A stretch of 27,448 nt of DNA from DASCNA01 sp036011305 (lineage in GTDB: Bacteria > Verrucomicrobiota > Lentisphaeria > Victivallales > GWF2-38-69): positions 1-27,448 of the forward strand of contig DASCNA010000034.1 of the NCBI GenBank assembly GCA_036011305.1, written 5' to 3'. Position numbers and translations under genes: made by a program. This document shows, piece after piece, positions 7,535 through 16,359 of this stretch; the stretch's first letter is position 1, and each line of letters opens with the position of its first letter. The notes under the pieces are model-generated. The model saw nothing but the letters and a program-made list of their open reading frames with translations. It was not told the DNA's origin and did no database searches.

Positions 7535-8680
7535 ATGAAAATAGCTGTTATAAAAAGAAAGTTTCTGGAAAGCGGCGGCGGCGGTGCAGAAATGTATGCA
7601 CAAAATGCCTGCGCTGGTCTAACTGCAAAAGGACATGATCTTACAATTATATCAGAAGAATTTTCAGATAATAAAAACAGTTTATATAAATATATTAAAA
7701 TACCCAGGTCAACTAGCATTTCATCAAGCGGAACAATCAGCTTCAACAAAAGAGTGCAGAAATATATCAAAACAGAAAATTTAAGAGATAAATTTGACGT
7801 TATTTATGCCTTATCTAGAACATATCCTGCAACAGTATTCAGAGCGGCCGAACAAATTCATGCTGAATGGCTGAAACTCAATAAACCAAAAATAGAGCAT
7901 TTTAATCCAAGGCACAGCGGTATACTCAAATTAGAAAAAAATATTTACAATATATCCAATACAAAATCTATTGTTACTAATTCACAATTAGCTAAAAATT
8001 TAATAAACAAAATATATCATTACCCGGAAGAGAATATACACGTTATTAGAAATGGAGTTGACAGAACTAAATTTTACCCGGCATTAGATTCTAATGAAAA
8101 AAATAATTTGCGAAAAAAACTTTTCCATATGGCAGATCAGAATAAAACTGTTCTGTTTTTTGCCGGAGCTAATTTTGAAATAAAAGGCTTGAAGCATGCA
8201 ATTAAAGCAATTTCTAAGCTGGACAAGGAAATATTAGACAAAGTAGTTTTATACATAGCAGGTGGAGATTCTCCCGACATATATGTAGAATATTCAAAAA
8301 AAAGAAATATATCAGATAAAATCAAATTTCTTGGCATAAAAAGCAATATGAGAGATTATTATGTTGCATCAGATCTTTTTTTGTTCCCTTCTATTGGAGA
8401 ACCTTTTGGAAATGTCTGTTTAGAAGCAGGTACATGTGGCTTACCTGTATTAAATACAAAACAAAATGGTTCCTGTGAATTAATTGATAAATCAAAGAAT
8501 GGATATATCATAGATTCAGCAAAAAACACGAAAAAAATGACAAATTATATTACAAAACATGTAATGCTCTCACAAAACCAAAAGAAAGAATTTTCAGATG
8601 CTGCAATCGAAGCCTCTGAAAGTTATTCATGGGAAAAACATGTTTCATGTTTAGAAAATCTTTTTAACAAATTAAAATAA
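7535..8680 (+). CDS. GT4-family glycosyltransferase (LPS core type), copy 1
   Basis: This 381-residue GT-B fold enzyme probably adds a sugar to the lipid A core at the cytoplasmic face of the inner membrane. The N-terminal domain begins MKIAVIKRKFLESGGGGAE, with the glycine-rich nucleotide-sugar loop near residues 14-18. HVIRNGVDRTKFYP (about 169-182) is the interdomain signature. The C-terminal domain contains LFFAGANFEIKG and EPFGNVCLEAGTCGLPV, where Glu289 and Glu297 form the EX7E motif of GT4 retaining enzymes. No transmembrane segment is seen. The architecture resembles WaaG/RfaG, but the donor and acceptor cannot be read from sequence. It is the first of two near-twins and is followed by a WaaP-like kinase. 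No ribosome site is found; the ATG sits in TTGTTATGAAAAT. Confidence 0.9.
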   Translation: MKIAVIKRKFLESGGGGAEMYAQNACAGLTAKGHDLTIISEEFSDNKNSLYKYIKIPRSTSISSSGTISFNKRVQKYIKTENLRDKFDVIYALSRTYPATVFRAAEQIHAEWLKLNKPKIEHFNPRHSGILKLEKNIYNISNTKSIVTNSQLAKNLINKIYHYPEENIHVIRNGVDRTKFYPALDSNEKNNLRKKLFHMADQNKTVLFFAGANFEIKGLKHAIKAISKLDKEILDKVVLYIAGGDSPDIYVEYSKKRNISDKIKFLGIKSNMRDYYVASDLFLFPSIGEPFGNVCLEAGTCGLPVLNTKQNGSCELIDKSKNGYIIDSAKNTKKMTNYITKHVMLSQNQKKEFSDAAIEASESYSWEKHVSCLENLFNKLK

Positions 8681-8687
8681 ATTATTT

Positions 8688-9833
8688 ATGAAAATAGCTA
8701 TTATTAAAAGAAAATTTTTGGAAAGCGGTGGCGGAGGTGCAGAAAAATATGCACAAAATGTATGTATCAGATTGGCAGCTAGAGGGCATGAACTTACAAT
8801 CATAGCAGAAAAAATTTCAGATGAAAGAAATTGTTCATATAGTTACATTAAAATTCCAAAATCAGCTAAAATTTCTACAAGCGGTACAACCGGTTTTCAT
8901 AAAAGAGTTCAGAAATATATAAAATCAGAAAATATGGAAAATACATTTGATATTATTTATGCCTTATCAAGAACATATCCCACCACAATATTCAGAGCGA
9001 CTGAACAAGTTCACGCTGAATGGCTAAAACTTAATAAACCTAAAATTGAACAGTTGAATCCAAGACATAGAGGTATACTGAAATTAGAAAAATATATATG
9101 TAACATTTCCAATACTAAATCTATCGTTACTAATTCTCAATTAGTGAAAAACTTGATAAATCAGATATACAAATATCCCGAAGAACATATTCATGTCATA
9201 CGAAACGGTATTGATAGAGAGAAATTTTATCCTGTATCAGATATTAATGAAAGAAATTGCTTAAGGAAAAAACTGTTTAATATTAATGATAAAAATAAAA
9301 CTGTTCTCTTATTCGCAGGGGCTAACTTTGAAATAAAGGGTTTAAAAAATGCGATGGAAGCAGTTTCTAAACTTAATGAAGAAATATTAAGCAAAGTTAT
9401 GTTTTATGTTGTGGGTGGCGATTCACCTGAGAAATATATTGAATATGCGAATAAACTAAATATATCCGATAAAATAATTTTTGTAGGCAATAAAAGCAAT
9501 ATGAGAGATTATTATGCTGGTTCTGATTTATTATTATTTCCTTCTCTTGGAGAGCCTTTTGCCAATGTCTGTTTAGAGGCATGTACATGCGGGCTGTCAG
9601 TCTTAACAACAGAACAAAACGGTTCCAGTGAACTGATTGATGAAGCAAAGAATGGTTATGTCATAGATTCAGCTAAAAATATTAATGCTATGACAAATTT
9701 AATTTCAAAATATATGATGCTTTCTGAGGATGAAAAAGAAGCATATTCAAAAGCTGCTATAGAAGCCACTGAAAATTATTCCTGGGAAAAACATGTCTTG
9801 ACTTTAGAAAATCTTTTTTCCAGACTAAAATAA
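8688..9833 (+). CDS. GT4-family glycosyltransferase (LPS core type), tandem copy 2
   Basis: It has exactly the same length (381 residues) as the preceding gene and aligns to it without gaps along its whole length, with roughly two thirds or more of positions identical by eye. The same landmarks occur at the same positions: SGGGGAEKYAQ, HVIRNGIDREKFYP, LFAGANFEIKG and the EX7E motif EPFANVCLE (Glu289, Glu297). The pair is clearly a tandem duplication that has diverged. Differences include CTCGLSV in place of GTCGLPV after the EX7E motif, which may reflect a change of acceptor or donor. Only 7 bases separate it from copy 1 and there is no ribosome site, so translation may be coupled or leaderless-like; the start context is TTTATGAAAAT. 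Probable role: a successive core sugar addition. Confidence 0.9.
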   Translation: MKIAIIKRKFLESGGGGAEKYAQNVCIRLAARGHELTIIAEKISDERNCSYSYIKIPKSAKISTSGTTGFHKRVQKYIKSENMENTFDIIYALSRTYPTTIFRATEQVHAEWLKLNKPKIEQLNPRHRGILKLEKYICNISNTKSIVTNSQLVKNLINQIYKYPEEHIHVIRNGIDREKFYPVSDINERNCLRKKLFNINDKNKTVLLFAGANFEIKGLKNAMEAVSKLNEEILSKVMFYVVGGDSPEKYIEYANKLNISDKIIFVGNKSNMRDYYAGSDLLLFPSLGEPFANVCLEACTCGLSVLTTEQNGSSELIDEAKNGYVIDSAKNINAMTNLISKYMMLSEDEKEAYSKAAIEATENYSWEKHVLTLENLFSRLK

Positions 9834-9887
9834 AACCATAATATGAATTATATTAAAGAGAGCTAAATAGTCAACGAATTCTAATTT

Positions 9888-10700
9888 ATGAAAACAGAAG
9901 TAGAAAAATTAAATAATAATAACCTTTATATTAACAGCGCATTTAAGGATATTCTGAAGAGTAATGGCATTAACAGTGCAGAAGATCTTTGGAACTTTAA
10001 AGGAGAGTCAGTAAAAAAACAGAGAAAAGAACGCGGAACAGAGAGAGCATTTTTAAAAGACAAAAACGGTGATATACTTGAGACATATATAAAAAGATAC
10101 CTTCCAACTTCTTTAAAAGAAAAATTCAAATCTTTTTCTTCTTTCCACCCTGTCATTATTGATGGTGCCTTCCATGAATGGGAAGCAATAATAACTTTTT
10201 TAGGAAAAGATCTCCCGACAATGATTCCTATTGCAGTAGCTAAAACACCTTTAGGTACATGTAATATGACATTGGGCATTACAGATTATGTCAGGGCTGA
10301 AGAACTTTTTAAAGAATTTGCTTCCAATCCTACACCGGAAAATAAAATAAGAAAAAGAAAACTGCTTAAGAAAATTGCAAACCTTGCTTCTTCGATGCAT
10401 GAAGCAGGATTTTGTCATCAGGATTTTTATTTAGTACATATTTTTGTTAAAACCGAAGAAGATGATGCTATTTATCTAATTGATTTACAGAGATTAATTA
10501 TTCAGAAATCGCTAAAAATAAGGTGGAGAATAAAAGATCTGGGGCAGATATACTTCTCAGCTTTACCATACATATCTAAAACCGATATAATTTATTTTTG
10601 GAAAAATTATTCAACAAAATATTATAGAAACAAATCACTGATTAAAGCTGTTTTAGCAAAAGCTGAACGTATAAAAAAACATACTGAGAAAAAATATTAA
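9888..10700 (+). CDS. WaaP/Kdo-kinase-like LPS core heptose kinase family protein
   Basis: The 270-residue protein belongs to the eukaryote-like kinase group that includes WaaP, InaA and KdkA. It has HEWEAIITF (conserved Glu helix), IAVAKTPLGTCNMTLGI (strands leading to the hinge) and SMHEAGFCHQDFYLVHIF, with the catalytic loop His177-Gln178-Asp179. LIDLQRL follows with the metal-binding Asp199. The canonical loop is HRDFYLCHF, so this is a good match with Gln for Arg. Such enzymes phosphorylate a core heptose or Kdo using ATP at the cytoplasmic face. It follows the two glycosyltransferases by 54 bases, consistent with an LPS core operon. Its stop overlaps the stop of the opposite-strand hydrolase by four bases at TTAA. 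No ribosome site is seen. Whether the target is heptose, Kdo or another sugar is not determinable. Confidence 0.85.
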   Translation: MKTEVEKLNNNNLYINSAFKDILKSNGINSAEDLWNFKGESVKKQRKERGTERAFLKDKNGDILETYIKRYLPTSLKEKFKSFSSFHPVIIDGAFHEWEAIITFLGKDLPTMIPIAVAKTPLGTCNMTLGITDYVRAEELFKEFASNPTPENKIRKRKLLKKIANLASSMHEAGFCHQDFYLVHIFVKTEEDDAIYLIDLQRLIIQKSLKIRWRIKDLGQIYFSALPYISKTDIIYFWKNYSTKYYRNKSLIKAVLAKAERIKKHTEKKY

Positions 10701-11533
10701 ATACTTTTTAAAAATGCTTTAATACCTTTTTTGTATTCGTCAATAGAATCAATAAACCCTGTGTTATGATCACCGTTGATCTCAAGAAATTCTTTTTTTG
10801 TGTTATTTAACATATTAAATAAAATTTTCCCATGTTCAATAGGGACAAGTTCATCATCAAAACTGTGAATTAATAATACGGGAGATTTTATTTTTGTCAT
10901 AAAAACTGTATTTGAAAGTTTAAATCGAATAATAGATTTAAATGGGAAATAGGGATATAGTCTTAATGCCATATCAGGTATTGAAGTAAAAGTAGACTCT
11001 ATAATCAGAGCGAAAGGGTTTACTGATGATGCAAGTTTTGCTGCAACAGCTCCTCCTAAAGAACGGCCTGCAACAACAATATCATTTGGTAGAAAACCTC
11101 TCTTTTCAGTTAGATAGTTCCATGCGGCCCTTGCATCATTATACAGACCTTTTTCAGTGATTTTACCTTCACTTTTTCCGTATTCTCTATAATCATATAC
11201 AAAAACTGAATAGCCGAGTGAGTGAAAAATATTAACTGTGTCAAGTCTATTTGATATATTACCTGCATTGCCATGGCTGAACAGAATTACTTTTTCATTA
11301 CTCTGTTCGCCTGAATCGATTAATTTTATATTAGGAATAAACCATCCGTTCAATTTAATATTATCAGAAGAAAAAAAAGTAATTTCTTCATACTGGAGAT
11401 TAATATCTCCGGGATTTGCAACTATCTCTTTTCTCGGGTGGAAAATAAGCTTTTTCTGAATTAAAAAAAGGAAAAGAACTATCAAAAAATAAATTACAAA
11501 AAGAACAAGAATTATTATTAAAAAAATATCCAT
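10697..11533 (-). CDS. Membrane-anchored alpha/beta hydrolase (BEM46/ABHD13-like)
   Basis: The 278-residue protein starts with one hydrophobic helix (about 3-26) followed by KKLIFHP, typical of the BEM46-like, S33-type group, so the catalytic domain is probably held at the membrane. FSHGNAGN (85-92) forms the oxyanion-hole region. The nucleophile elbow is GRSLGGA with Ser158, the acid is Asp227 in HSFDDELVP, and the base is His256 in NGDHNTG, giving a complete triad. The substrate is unknown; esterase, thioesterase or peptidase activity is possible. It is 16 bases downstream of the EI24-like gene on the same strand, so the two are probably cotranscribed. It converges with the WaaP-like gene with a four-base overlap of stop codons. 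Confidence 0.88.
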   Translation of the reverse strand: MDIFLIIILVLFVIYFLIVLFLFLIQKKLIFHPRKEIVANPGDINLQYEEITFFSSDNIKLNGWFIPNIKLIDSGEQSNEKVILFSHGNAGNISNRLDTVNIFHSLGYSVFVYDYREYGKSEGKITEKGLYNDARAAWNYLTEKRGFLPNDIVVAGRSLGGAVAAKLASSVNPFALIIESTFTSIPDMALRLYPYFPFKSIIRFKLSNTVFMTKIKSPVLLIHSFDDELVPIEHGKILFNMLNNTKKEFLEINGDHNTGFIDSIDEYKKGIKAFLKSI

Positions 11534-11549
11534 ACAATAAACGATCTCT

Positions 11550-12296
11550 CTATTTTTCTATATATTCGTTATACAGCATAGTACCTGCAATAATACCGGC
11601 AGGCACAAATATTATAGCTGCAAAAGGGATGAATAAAATAAAATAAACAACAAGCCCCATCCCTAATGTTTTTACCTTATTACCTCTCATAACTTTTTTT
11701 AATTCCTTTAGAGAATAGTTTCTATGCTCTGCACTGTAAATCAAGAATGAAAGTCCAAGGTAATATGATAATACTAAAGTACTTGGCAGGAAACCTACCA
11801 CAGGAATTATAAAAGTCAAAGGAAAAAAGAGAAGTGTCCAGAAAATAGATTTAACTGTAAGCCAGATTCCATTCCAGAATGAATTATAACAGCTTGATAC
11901 AATTCCTTTTACTCCATTTCTTTTTGGATTGTAATTATAAAGGTTTTTTTCTACACTTGTTACGAGAAAATCTAAATAAGGTGCGGCAATGGCAAAAAAA
12001 AGTGAATTAAAAGTAAAAATCAATATGACAACTAAAATAAGCCATGTCACTATTTTAATAATGTAATCCGCTATTTTTGCCAAGTAATATAACCACGCAT
12101 TCGATATGTGCTGCGGGAAAATACTATTTATTAAAGGATTAACATAGTAGAAAATAATATAAAAAATAACAATATATGCGATAACATTAAAAATCATTGA
12201 AACAATTGCATGCTTAAGATAGCGTTTTTGCTTTAATAAAGCCGCTCCCTTAAAAACTGTTCCTGCACCAATGCCTAAATCTTTTAAAAAACTCAT
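11550..12296 (-). CDS. EI24/CysZ-like multispanning membrane protein
   Basis: This 248-residue integral membrane protein has hydrophobic spans near 31-52, 78-105, 150-187 (two spans) and 211-238. It matches the EI24/CysZ family in length and pattern: a short amphipathic N-terminus (MSFLKDLGIGAGTVFKGA), a soluble stretch around 108-145, and a conserved-looking YSAEHRNYSLKEL segment followed by a C-terminal span rich in Ala, Gly and Pro. Family members include CysZ, a sulfate permease, and proteins of unknown function. Nothing nearby concerns sulfate assimilation, so transport of sulfate is not claimed. It has AAGGA 10-11 bases before the ATG and heads a two-gene unit with the alpha/beta hydrolase. 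The 286 bases upstream (12297-12582) are very AT-rich, and I see no RNA gene or clear operator there. Confidence 0.7.
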   Translation of the reverse strand: MSFLKDLGIGAGTVFKGAALLKQKRYLKHAIVSMIFNVIAYIVIFYIIFYYVNPLINSIFPQHISNAWLYYLAKIADYIIKIVTWLILVVILIFTFNSLFFAIAAPYLDFLVTSVEKNLYNYNPKRNGVKGIVSSCYNSFWNGIWLTVKSIFWTLLFFPLTFIIPVVGFLPSTLVLSYYLGLSFLIYSAEHRNYSLKELKKVMRGNKVKTLGMGLVVYFILFIPFAAIIFVPAGIIAGTMLYNEYIEK

Positions 12297-12582
12297 AAAT
12301 AGATATATCCTTCAATATGAAACACACTACATTCAAATTATATAGCAATTGATTTTGTTAATAATAAATCTTATATTTTGAATAAATATGAATTAAAATT
12401 TATAATCGGGTTAAAAAATATATAACTGAGATTATTTTTAACAATAAAGATATGAATAAAATATTAGAAGCTATTTAGTTTTTATAATAATTCCATTTAT
12501 AATTTTGGTGATATACTAAGTAAAAATATCTTTTTAGCCTAATTTAAATAAATAATAAATCAGTAAATTTCAGGTGCATTAA

Positions 12583-13302
12583 ATGAGATTTGATAATAGA
12601 AATAATGATCAGATAAGAGAGATTAAAATTACACCTAATTTCCAGCAGAATCCTGCCGGCTCTGTGATGATTGAAGCAGGAAATACAAGAATCATCTGTT
12701 CAGCAACAATAGTTGATGAAGTCCCTCCATGGATGAGAGCACAAAAAGTCAAAGGAGGCTGGATAACTGCAGAATATCAACTTCTTCCTACTTCAACTAA
12801 TACGCGAGTAAAAAGAGAACGAAAAGGCACCTCAGGAAGAACACAGGAAATTCAAAGGCTCATAGGAAGAAGTTTGAGAGCTGCCTGCAATCTGGAAAAA
12901 TTAGAAAATAAAACAATATATATTGACTGCGATGTAATTGATGCAGACGGCGGTACAAGATGTGCTGGGATAACAGGAAGCATGATTGCGTTAAGAATAG
13001 CTATTGCAAAATTTCTTAAAGAGAAAAAATTAACTGAAGATCCTATTAAATATAATATTGCAGCTATCAGTGTCGGCATAATTGATGAAACAGAACTTCT
13101 TGACCTCTGTTACGAAGAAGACAGCAATGCAGAAGTTGACATGAATGTAATTATGACTGAAAATTTTGAAATAGTAGAGATTCAGGGTACTGCAGAGGGT
13201 AAAACATTTACGAGAAATCAAATGAATAATATGCTAGATTTGGCAGAAAAAGGTTTATCAGAATTATTTAAAATTCAAAACAATATTTCCAAAAAATTTT
13301 AA
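12583..13302 (+). CDS. rph: Ribonuclease PH
   Basis: At 239 residues this is a full-length RNase PH, which trims the 3' end of tRNA precursors by phosphorolysis and works as a hexamer in the cytoplasm. Signature segments are MRFDNRNNDQIREI at the N-terminus, SVMIEAGNTRIICSATI, VPPWMRAQKVKGGWITAEY and LLPTSTNTR. RGTSGR-type residues are present as RKGTSGRTQEIQRLIGRSLR, and CDVIDADGGTRCAGITGS holds the phosphorolytic core Asp residues. AEVDMNVIMTE and QGTAEG follow in the C-terminal half. An AGGTG ribosome site lies 7 bases before the ATG. The gene opens a plus-strand series and is 36 bases upstream of the RdgC-like gene. Confidence 0.97.
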   Translation: MRFDNRNNDQIREIKITPNFQQNPAGSVMIEAGNTRIICSATIVDEVPPWMRAQKVKGGWITAEYQLLPTSTNTRVKRERKGTSGRTQEIQRLIGRSLRAACNLEKLENKTIYIDCDVIDADGGTRCAGITGSMIALRIAIAKFLKEKKLTEDPIKYNIAAISVGIIDETELLDLCYEEDSNAEVDMNVIMTENFEIVEIQGTAEGKTFTRNQMNNMLDLAEKGLSELFKIQNNISKKF

Positions 13303-13338
13303 TAGTATTTTTTTAATATAAACACAGGAGTAGTTATT

Positions 13339-14421
13339 ATGCCGTTTGACAGAGGCAGCTTTTCAATGAGCATGTTTAAATTAACAGAAGATTTACCGGA
13401 AAATGCTCTTGAGCTTTTTGATAGTAATAATGCAGGTAAGCTTGATGAAGTAAAAGATGAACCACAATTAGGCTGGGTTAGCGGAAGACATCTTCTTGAA
13501 AGAACAATAGATGAAGAAACTGCTATACTGGGCGGTCATCTGTTTCTTAACTTAAGGACAGCGCAGCGTAAAATTCCGTCAGCATTGTTAAAAGCTGAAT
13601 CCAGAATGGAAGAATTAGCTTATATCAAAGCAACCGGAAACCCCGATGTCCCAAGGAAAGTAAAAAAGGAGATTAAGGAAACCATTGAAGAAAAAAGACT
13701 ACCTCAGATGGTTCCTTCCATTTCAGGAATACCTGTAGTAATTGACCAAACAGATAATACTCTTTATCTGGGAGCAACTTCCGTTAACCAGATAGATACT
13801 TTCCTTGGAATTTTTAATGATACTCTGAAGGTCGCCCCGATACAGATGAACGCTGAAGAGCTCATGTTTGAACAAAAAATTGATCCAAAACAATATACAG
13901 GCATTTCATTTAAAGATTCAACTGATCAGGATTATTATCCAGGCAGAGATTTTCTCACATGGCTATGGTATTTCAGTGAAGAAAAAGAAGGCGAAGTTGA
14001 AGTTAAAAATTATGGAAAATTTGCAGTAATGATTGATGGACCGTTAAGCTTCTGTGCTGATGGCGATGGAGCTCTTGAGTCAGTAATGCGTAAAGGCAAT
14101 CCTTTAAGGAGTGCTGAAGCCCGCGCTGCTTTAAGTGTCGGTAAAAAATTAAAAAAAGCCAAACTTATTTTTGCAAGAGAAGGTGAAACATGGACTGCAA
14201 TATTTGATGCCGATAACTTTACATTTTCTTCCGTCATATTACCCGAAGGCGAAGAAATGGAATATGTCAGCAGATTTGCAGAACGAATTAATAATACTCA
14301 TATATTTAAATGTATTTTTAAAAGCTTTTATGCTTATTTTATCAATGAAGTAAATTCAGAAAATTGGAAAAATGAAGTTGATAAATTTAGAAAATGGGTA
14401 GATAACAGAGAATCTTTATAA
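13339..14421 (+). CDS. RdgC-like protein (putative recombination-associated DNA-binding protein)
   Basis: This 360-residue soluble protein has no signal or membrane segment. Its first half follows the RdgC pattern: a GW motif near residue 36 (LGWVSG), a strand ending NLRTAQRKIPSALLKAES, and a charged helix RKVKKEIKETIEEKRLP, which corresponds to the Lys/Glu-rich helix of RdgC. The segment LPQMVPSISGIPVVIDQ then resembles the LLP-x-A repeat and following strand, and AEELMF resembles the post-core motif. RdgC of proteobacteria forms a ring on double-stranded DNA and modulates RecA. Here similarity is distant and recognised by pattern only; a domain search would be decisive. AGGAG lies 8 bases before the ATG. 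The gene sits between rph and metX; the context gives no functional hint. Confidence 0.5.
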   Translation: MPFDRGSFSMSMFKLTEDLPENALELFDSNNAGKLDEVKDEPQLGWVSGRHLLERTIDEETAILGGHLFLNLRTAQRKIPSALLKAESRMEELAYIKATGNPDVPRKVKKEIKETIEEKRLPQMVPSISGIPVVIDQTDNTLYLGATSVNQIDTFLGIFNDTLKVAPIQMNAEELMFEQKIDPKQYTGISFKDSTDQDYYPGRDFLTWLWYFSEEKEGEVEVKNYGKFAVMIDGPLSFCADGDGALESVMRKGNPLRSAEARAALSVGKKLKKAKLIFAREGETWTAIFDADNFTFSSVILPEGEEMEYVSRFAERINNTHIFKCIFKSFYAYFINEVNSENWKNEVDKFRKWVDNRESL

Positions 14422-14508
14422 GTAATTACTAAATGACGGTAATACTAAACTTTTTACATAGTAACTTGCTTTCAAATTTAAAATATGAATCTGTAAAAGA
14501 CTGAGGTT

Positions 14509-15672
14509 ATGGATAATAACAGCATAGGTATTGTAAAAGAGCATGATTTTACTTTCGGTAGTTCTGATGAGGATTCCCTTAAGCTTGATTGTGGGAAATG
14601 TTTATATCCGATAAACATCAGATATGAAACTTATGGCGAGTTAAATAATAAAAAAAACAATGCCATTTTAATTATTCATGCTTTAACCGGTAATGCACAT
14701 GTCGCAGGATTTCATAACAAAAACGATAGGAAACCGGGTTGGTGGGATCAAATGGTGGGACCTGGCAAAGCATTTGATACAGATAAATATTTTATAGTCT
14801 GTAGCAACAGTTTAGGAGGTTGTTCTGGCACAACAGGCCCAAGATCAATCAATCCTAAAACAAAAAAACGCTATAATATGGCATTCCCTACAATTACAAT
14901 AGCTGATATGGTCAGAGGACAATACAGGTTAATGATGCATTTAGAAATACCTAAATGGCTAAGTATTGTCGGCGGATCGATGGGTGGGATGGAGGCTCTC
15001 CAATGGGCTATTGATTATCCAGATCATTCTGAGAGCATCATGCCCATAGCTACAACACCCTATTTATCGCCGCAGGCCATTGCATTCGATTGGGTTGGCC
15101 GTGAAGCGATTAAAAGTGATCCTAATTGGCAAAATGGCGAATATGAAAATAATATCCCTGAAAAAGGTTTAGCCACTGCAAGAATGCTGGCTCATATAAC
15201 CTATCTCAGTGACAAATCTATGGATGCTAAATTTGGCAGAAAGTTAAGAGATAAAGCTATTTTTGAAAATAGTTTTTCAAGAAATTTTGAGGTTGAAAGT
15301 TATTTGGATTATCAGGGACATAGCTTTGTTGAAAGATTTGATGCCAATTGTTATCTATATATAACCAGAGCAATGGATTATTTCGACTTAGCTGCAAAAC
15401 ATAACGGGGATTTATCTGAGAGTATAAAAAAAATTAAATCCGATTTCCTTGTTATGTCATTTTCAAGTGACTGGCTTTTTCCTCCTGAAAGCTCCAAAAA
15501 AATTGTCAAAGCTTTAAGAGCAAACAATATTGATGTTGTTTATTGTAACATTGAATCCAACTATGGGCATGATGCATTTTTGCTTGAAGTTGAAACTATG
15601 AGCTCATTAATATCAGATTTTTTAACTACCCGCTTTAATCTGCTGAGGAGTGGTAAAAATGATAAAGGATAA
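14509..15672 (+). CDS. metX: Homoserine O-acyltransferase (MetX)
   Basis: The 387-residue alpha/beta hydrolase-fold enzyme activates homoserine for methionine synthesis by transferring an acetyl (possibly succinyl) group to its hydroxyl. Family signatures include YETYGELN, HALTGNAHVAG and WWDQMVGPGKAFDT. NSLGGCSGTTGP and the nucleophile elbow GGSMGGMEALQWA with Ser157 follow, with Asp321 in SSDWLFPP and His354 in NYGHDAFL completing the triad. Acetyl versus succinyl preference in this family cannot be told from overall similarity, so the donor is left open. It overlaps metW by 14 bases, the usual metX-metW pairing. GAGG lies only 2 bases before the ATG, which is unusually close, but there is no alternative in-frame start nearby. 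I found no SAM riboswitch in the 87-base leader. Confidence 0.95.
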   Translation: MDNNSIGIVKEHDFTFGSSDEDSLKLDCGKCLYPINIRYETYGELNNKKNNAILIIHALTGNAHVAGFHNKNDRKPGWWDQMVGPGKAFDTDKYFIVCSNSLGGCSGTTGPRSINPKTKKRYNMAFPTITIADMVRGQYRLMMHLEIPKWLSIVGGSMGGMEALQWAIDYPDHSESIMPIATTPYLSPQAIAFDWVGREAIKSDPNWQNGEYENNIPEKGLATARMLAHITYLSDKSMDAKFGRKLRDKAIFENSFSRNFEVESYLDYQGHSFVERFDANCYLYITRAMDYFDLAAKHNGDLSESIKKIKSDFLVMSFSSDWLFPPESSKKIVKALRANNIDVVYCNIESNYGHDAFLLEVETMSSLISDFLTTRFNLLRSGKNDKG

Positions 15673-16276
15673 CTGTTCAAATATTAATAATAGGCTGGAT
15701 TTACTTACAATAGCAGAACTTATACCTGATAATTCACGAGTTCTCGACCTAGGGTGCGGTGACGGAACTTTACTTCATTATCTACGCGAGAATAAAAACG
15801 TCAAAGGTTCAGGCATTGAACTATCACAAAACCAAATACTTGAGTGTGTAAAAAAAGGTGTACCTGTTGTTCATGGAAATTTAAATGACGGCCTTTATGA
15901 AATTAAAGATAAAATGTTTGATTTTGTAATATTAACTCAAACTCTTCAATCGGTACAGAGACCAGATAAATTACTTTTGGAGATGACTAGAGTAGGGAAA
16001 AAAGCTATAATAAGTGTGATAAATATGGGATTTTATAAATCGAGACTTCAATTAATGTTTCATGGTAAAATGCCAGTAACCAAAACTCTCCCACATGCAT
16101 GGTATAATACACCGAATATACATCTTTCAACAATAAAAGATTTTCAAAATCTGACAAAGAAGCTCAACTTAGAAATAGTAAAAAGAAAGCCGTTAAATAA
16201 AACTATGAAAATTATAGCTGAACTTTATCCGAATATATTTTCCACCACCTGTGTTTTTATATTAAAAAAAAATTAG
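15659..16276 (+). CDS. metW: Methionine biosynthesis protein MetW
   Basis: This 205-residue class I SAM-dependent methyltransferase-fold protein has the glycine motif VLDLGCGDG (28-36) close to the N-terminus, as is usual for MetW. VILTQTLQSVQRPDKLL and LPHAWYNTPNIHLSTIKDF are typical MetW segments. MetW works with MetX in homoserine acylation in several bacteria; its exact enzymatic role is unsettled. The start at the ATG of 15659 is preferred over an in-frame GTG at 15650, because GAGGAG (about 15645-15650) then lies 8 bases upstream and the N-terminus aligns with the family. The gene overlaps the metX end by 14 bases, implying translational coupling. Confidence 0.92.
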   Translation: MIKDNCSNINNRLDLLTIAELIPDNSRVLDLGCGDGTLLHYLRENKNVKGSGIELSQNQILECVKKGVPVVHGNLNDGLYEIKDKMFDFVILTQTLQSVQRPDKLLLEMTRVGKKAIISVINMGFYKSRLQLMFHGKMPVTKTLPHAWYNTPNIHLSTIKDFQNLTKKLNLEIVKRKPLNKTMKIIAELYPNIFSTTCVFILKKN

Positions 16277-16359
16277 CTTTTTGCTAGAATTCAATTAATT
16301 TATAATTAGTTTTATCTTTACAATATTGACTAATATGACATAAATACAAGGTATGCAAT

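Noticed and set aside
12297..12582. RNA gene or riboswitch in the 286-base gap before rph
   Set aside because: The stretch is almost pure A/T without a stable stem, tRNA-like cloverleaf or conserved aptamer motif.
14422..14508. SAM riboswitch before metX
   Set aside because: The 87-base gap shows no conserved SAM riboswitch core or terminator stem.
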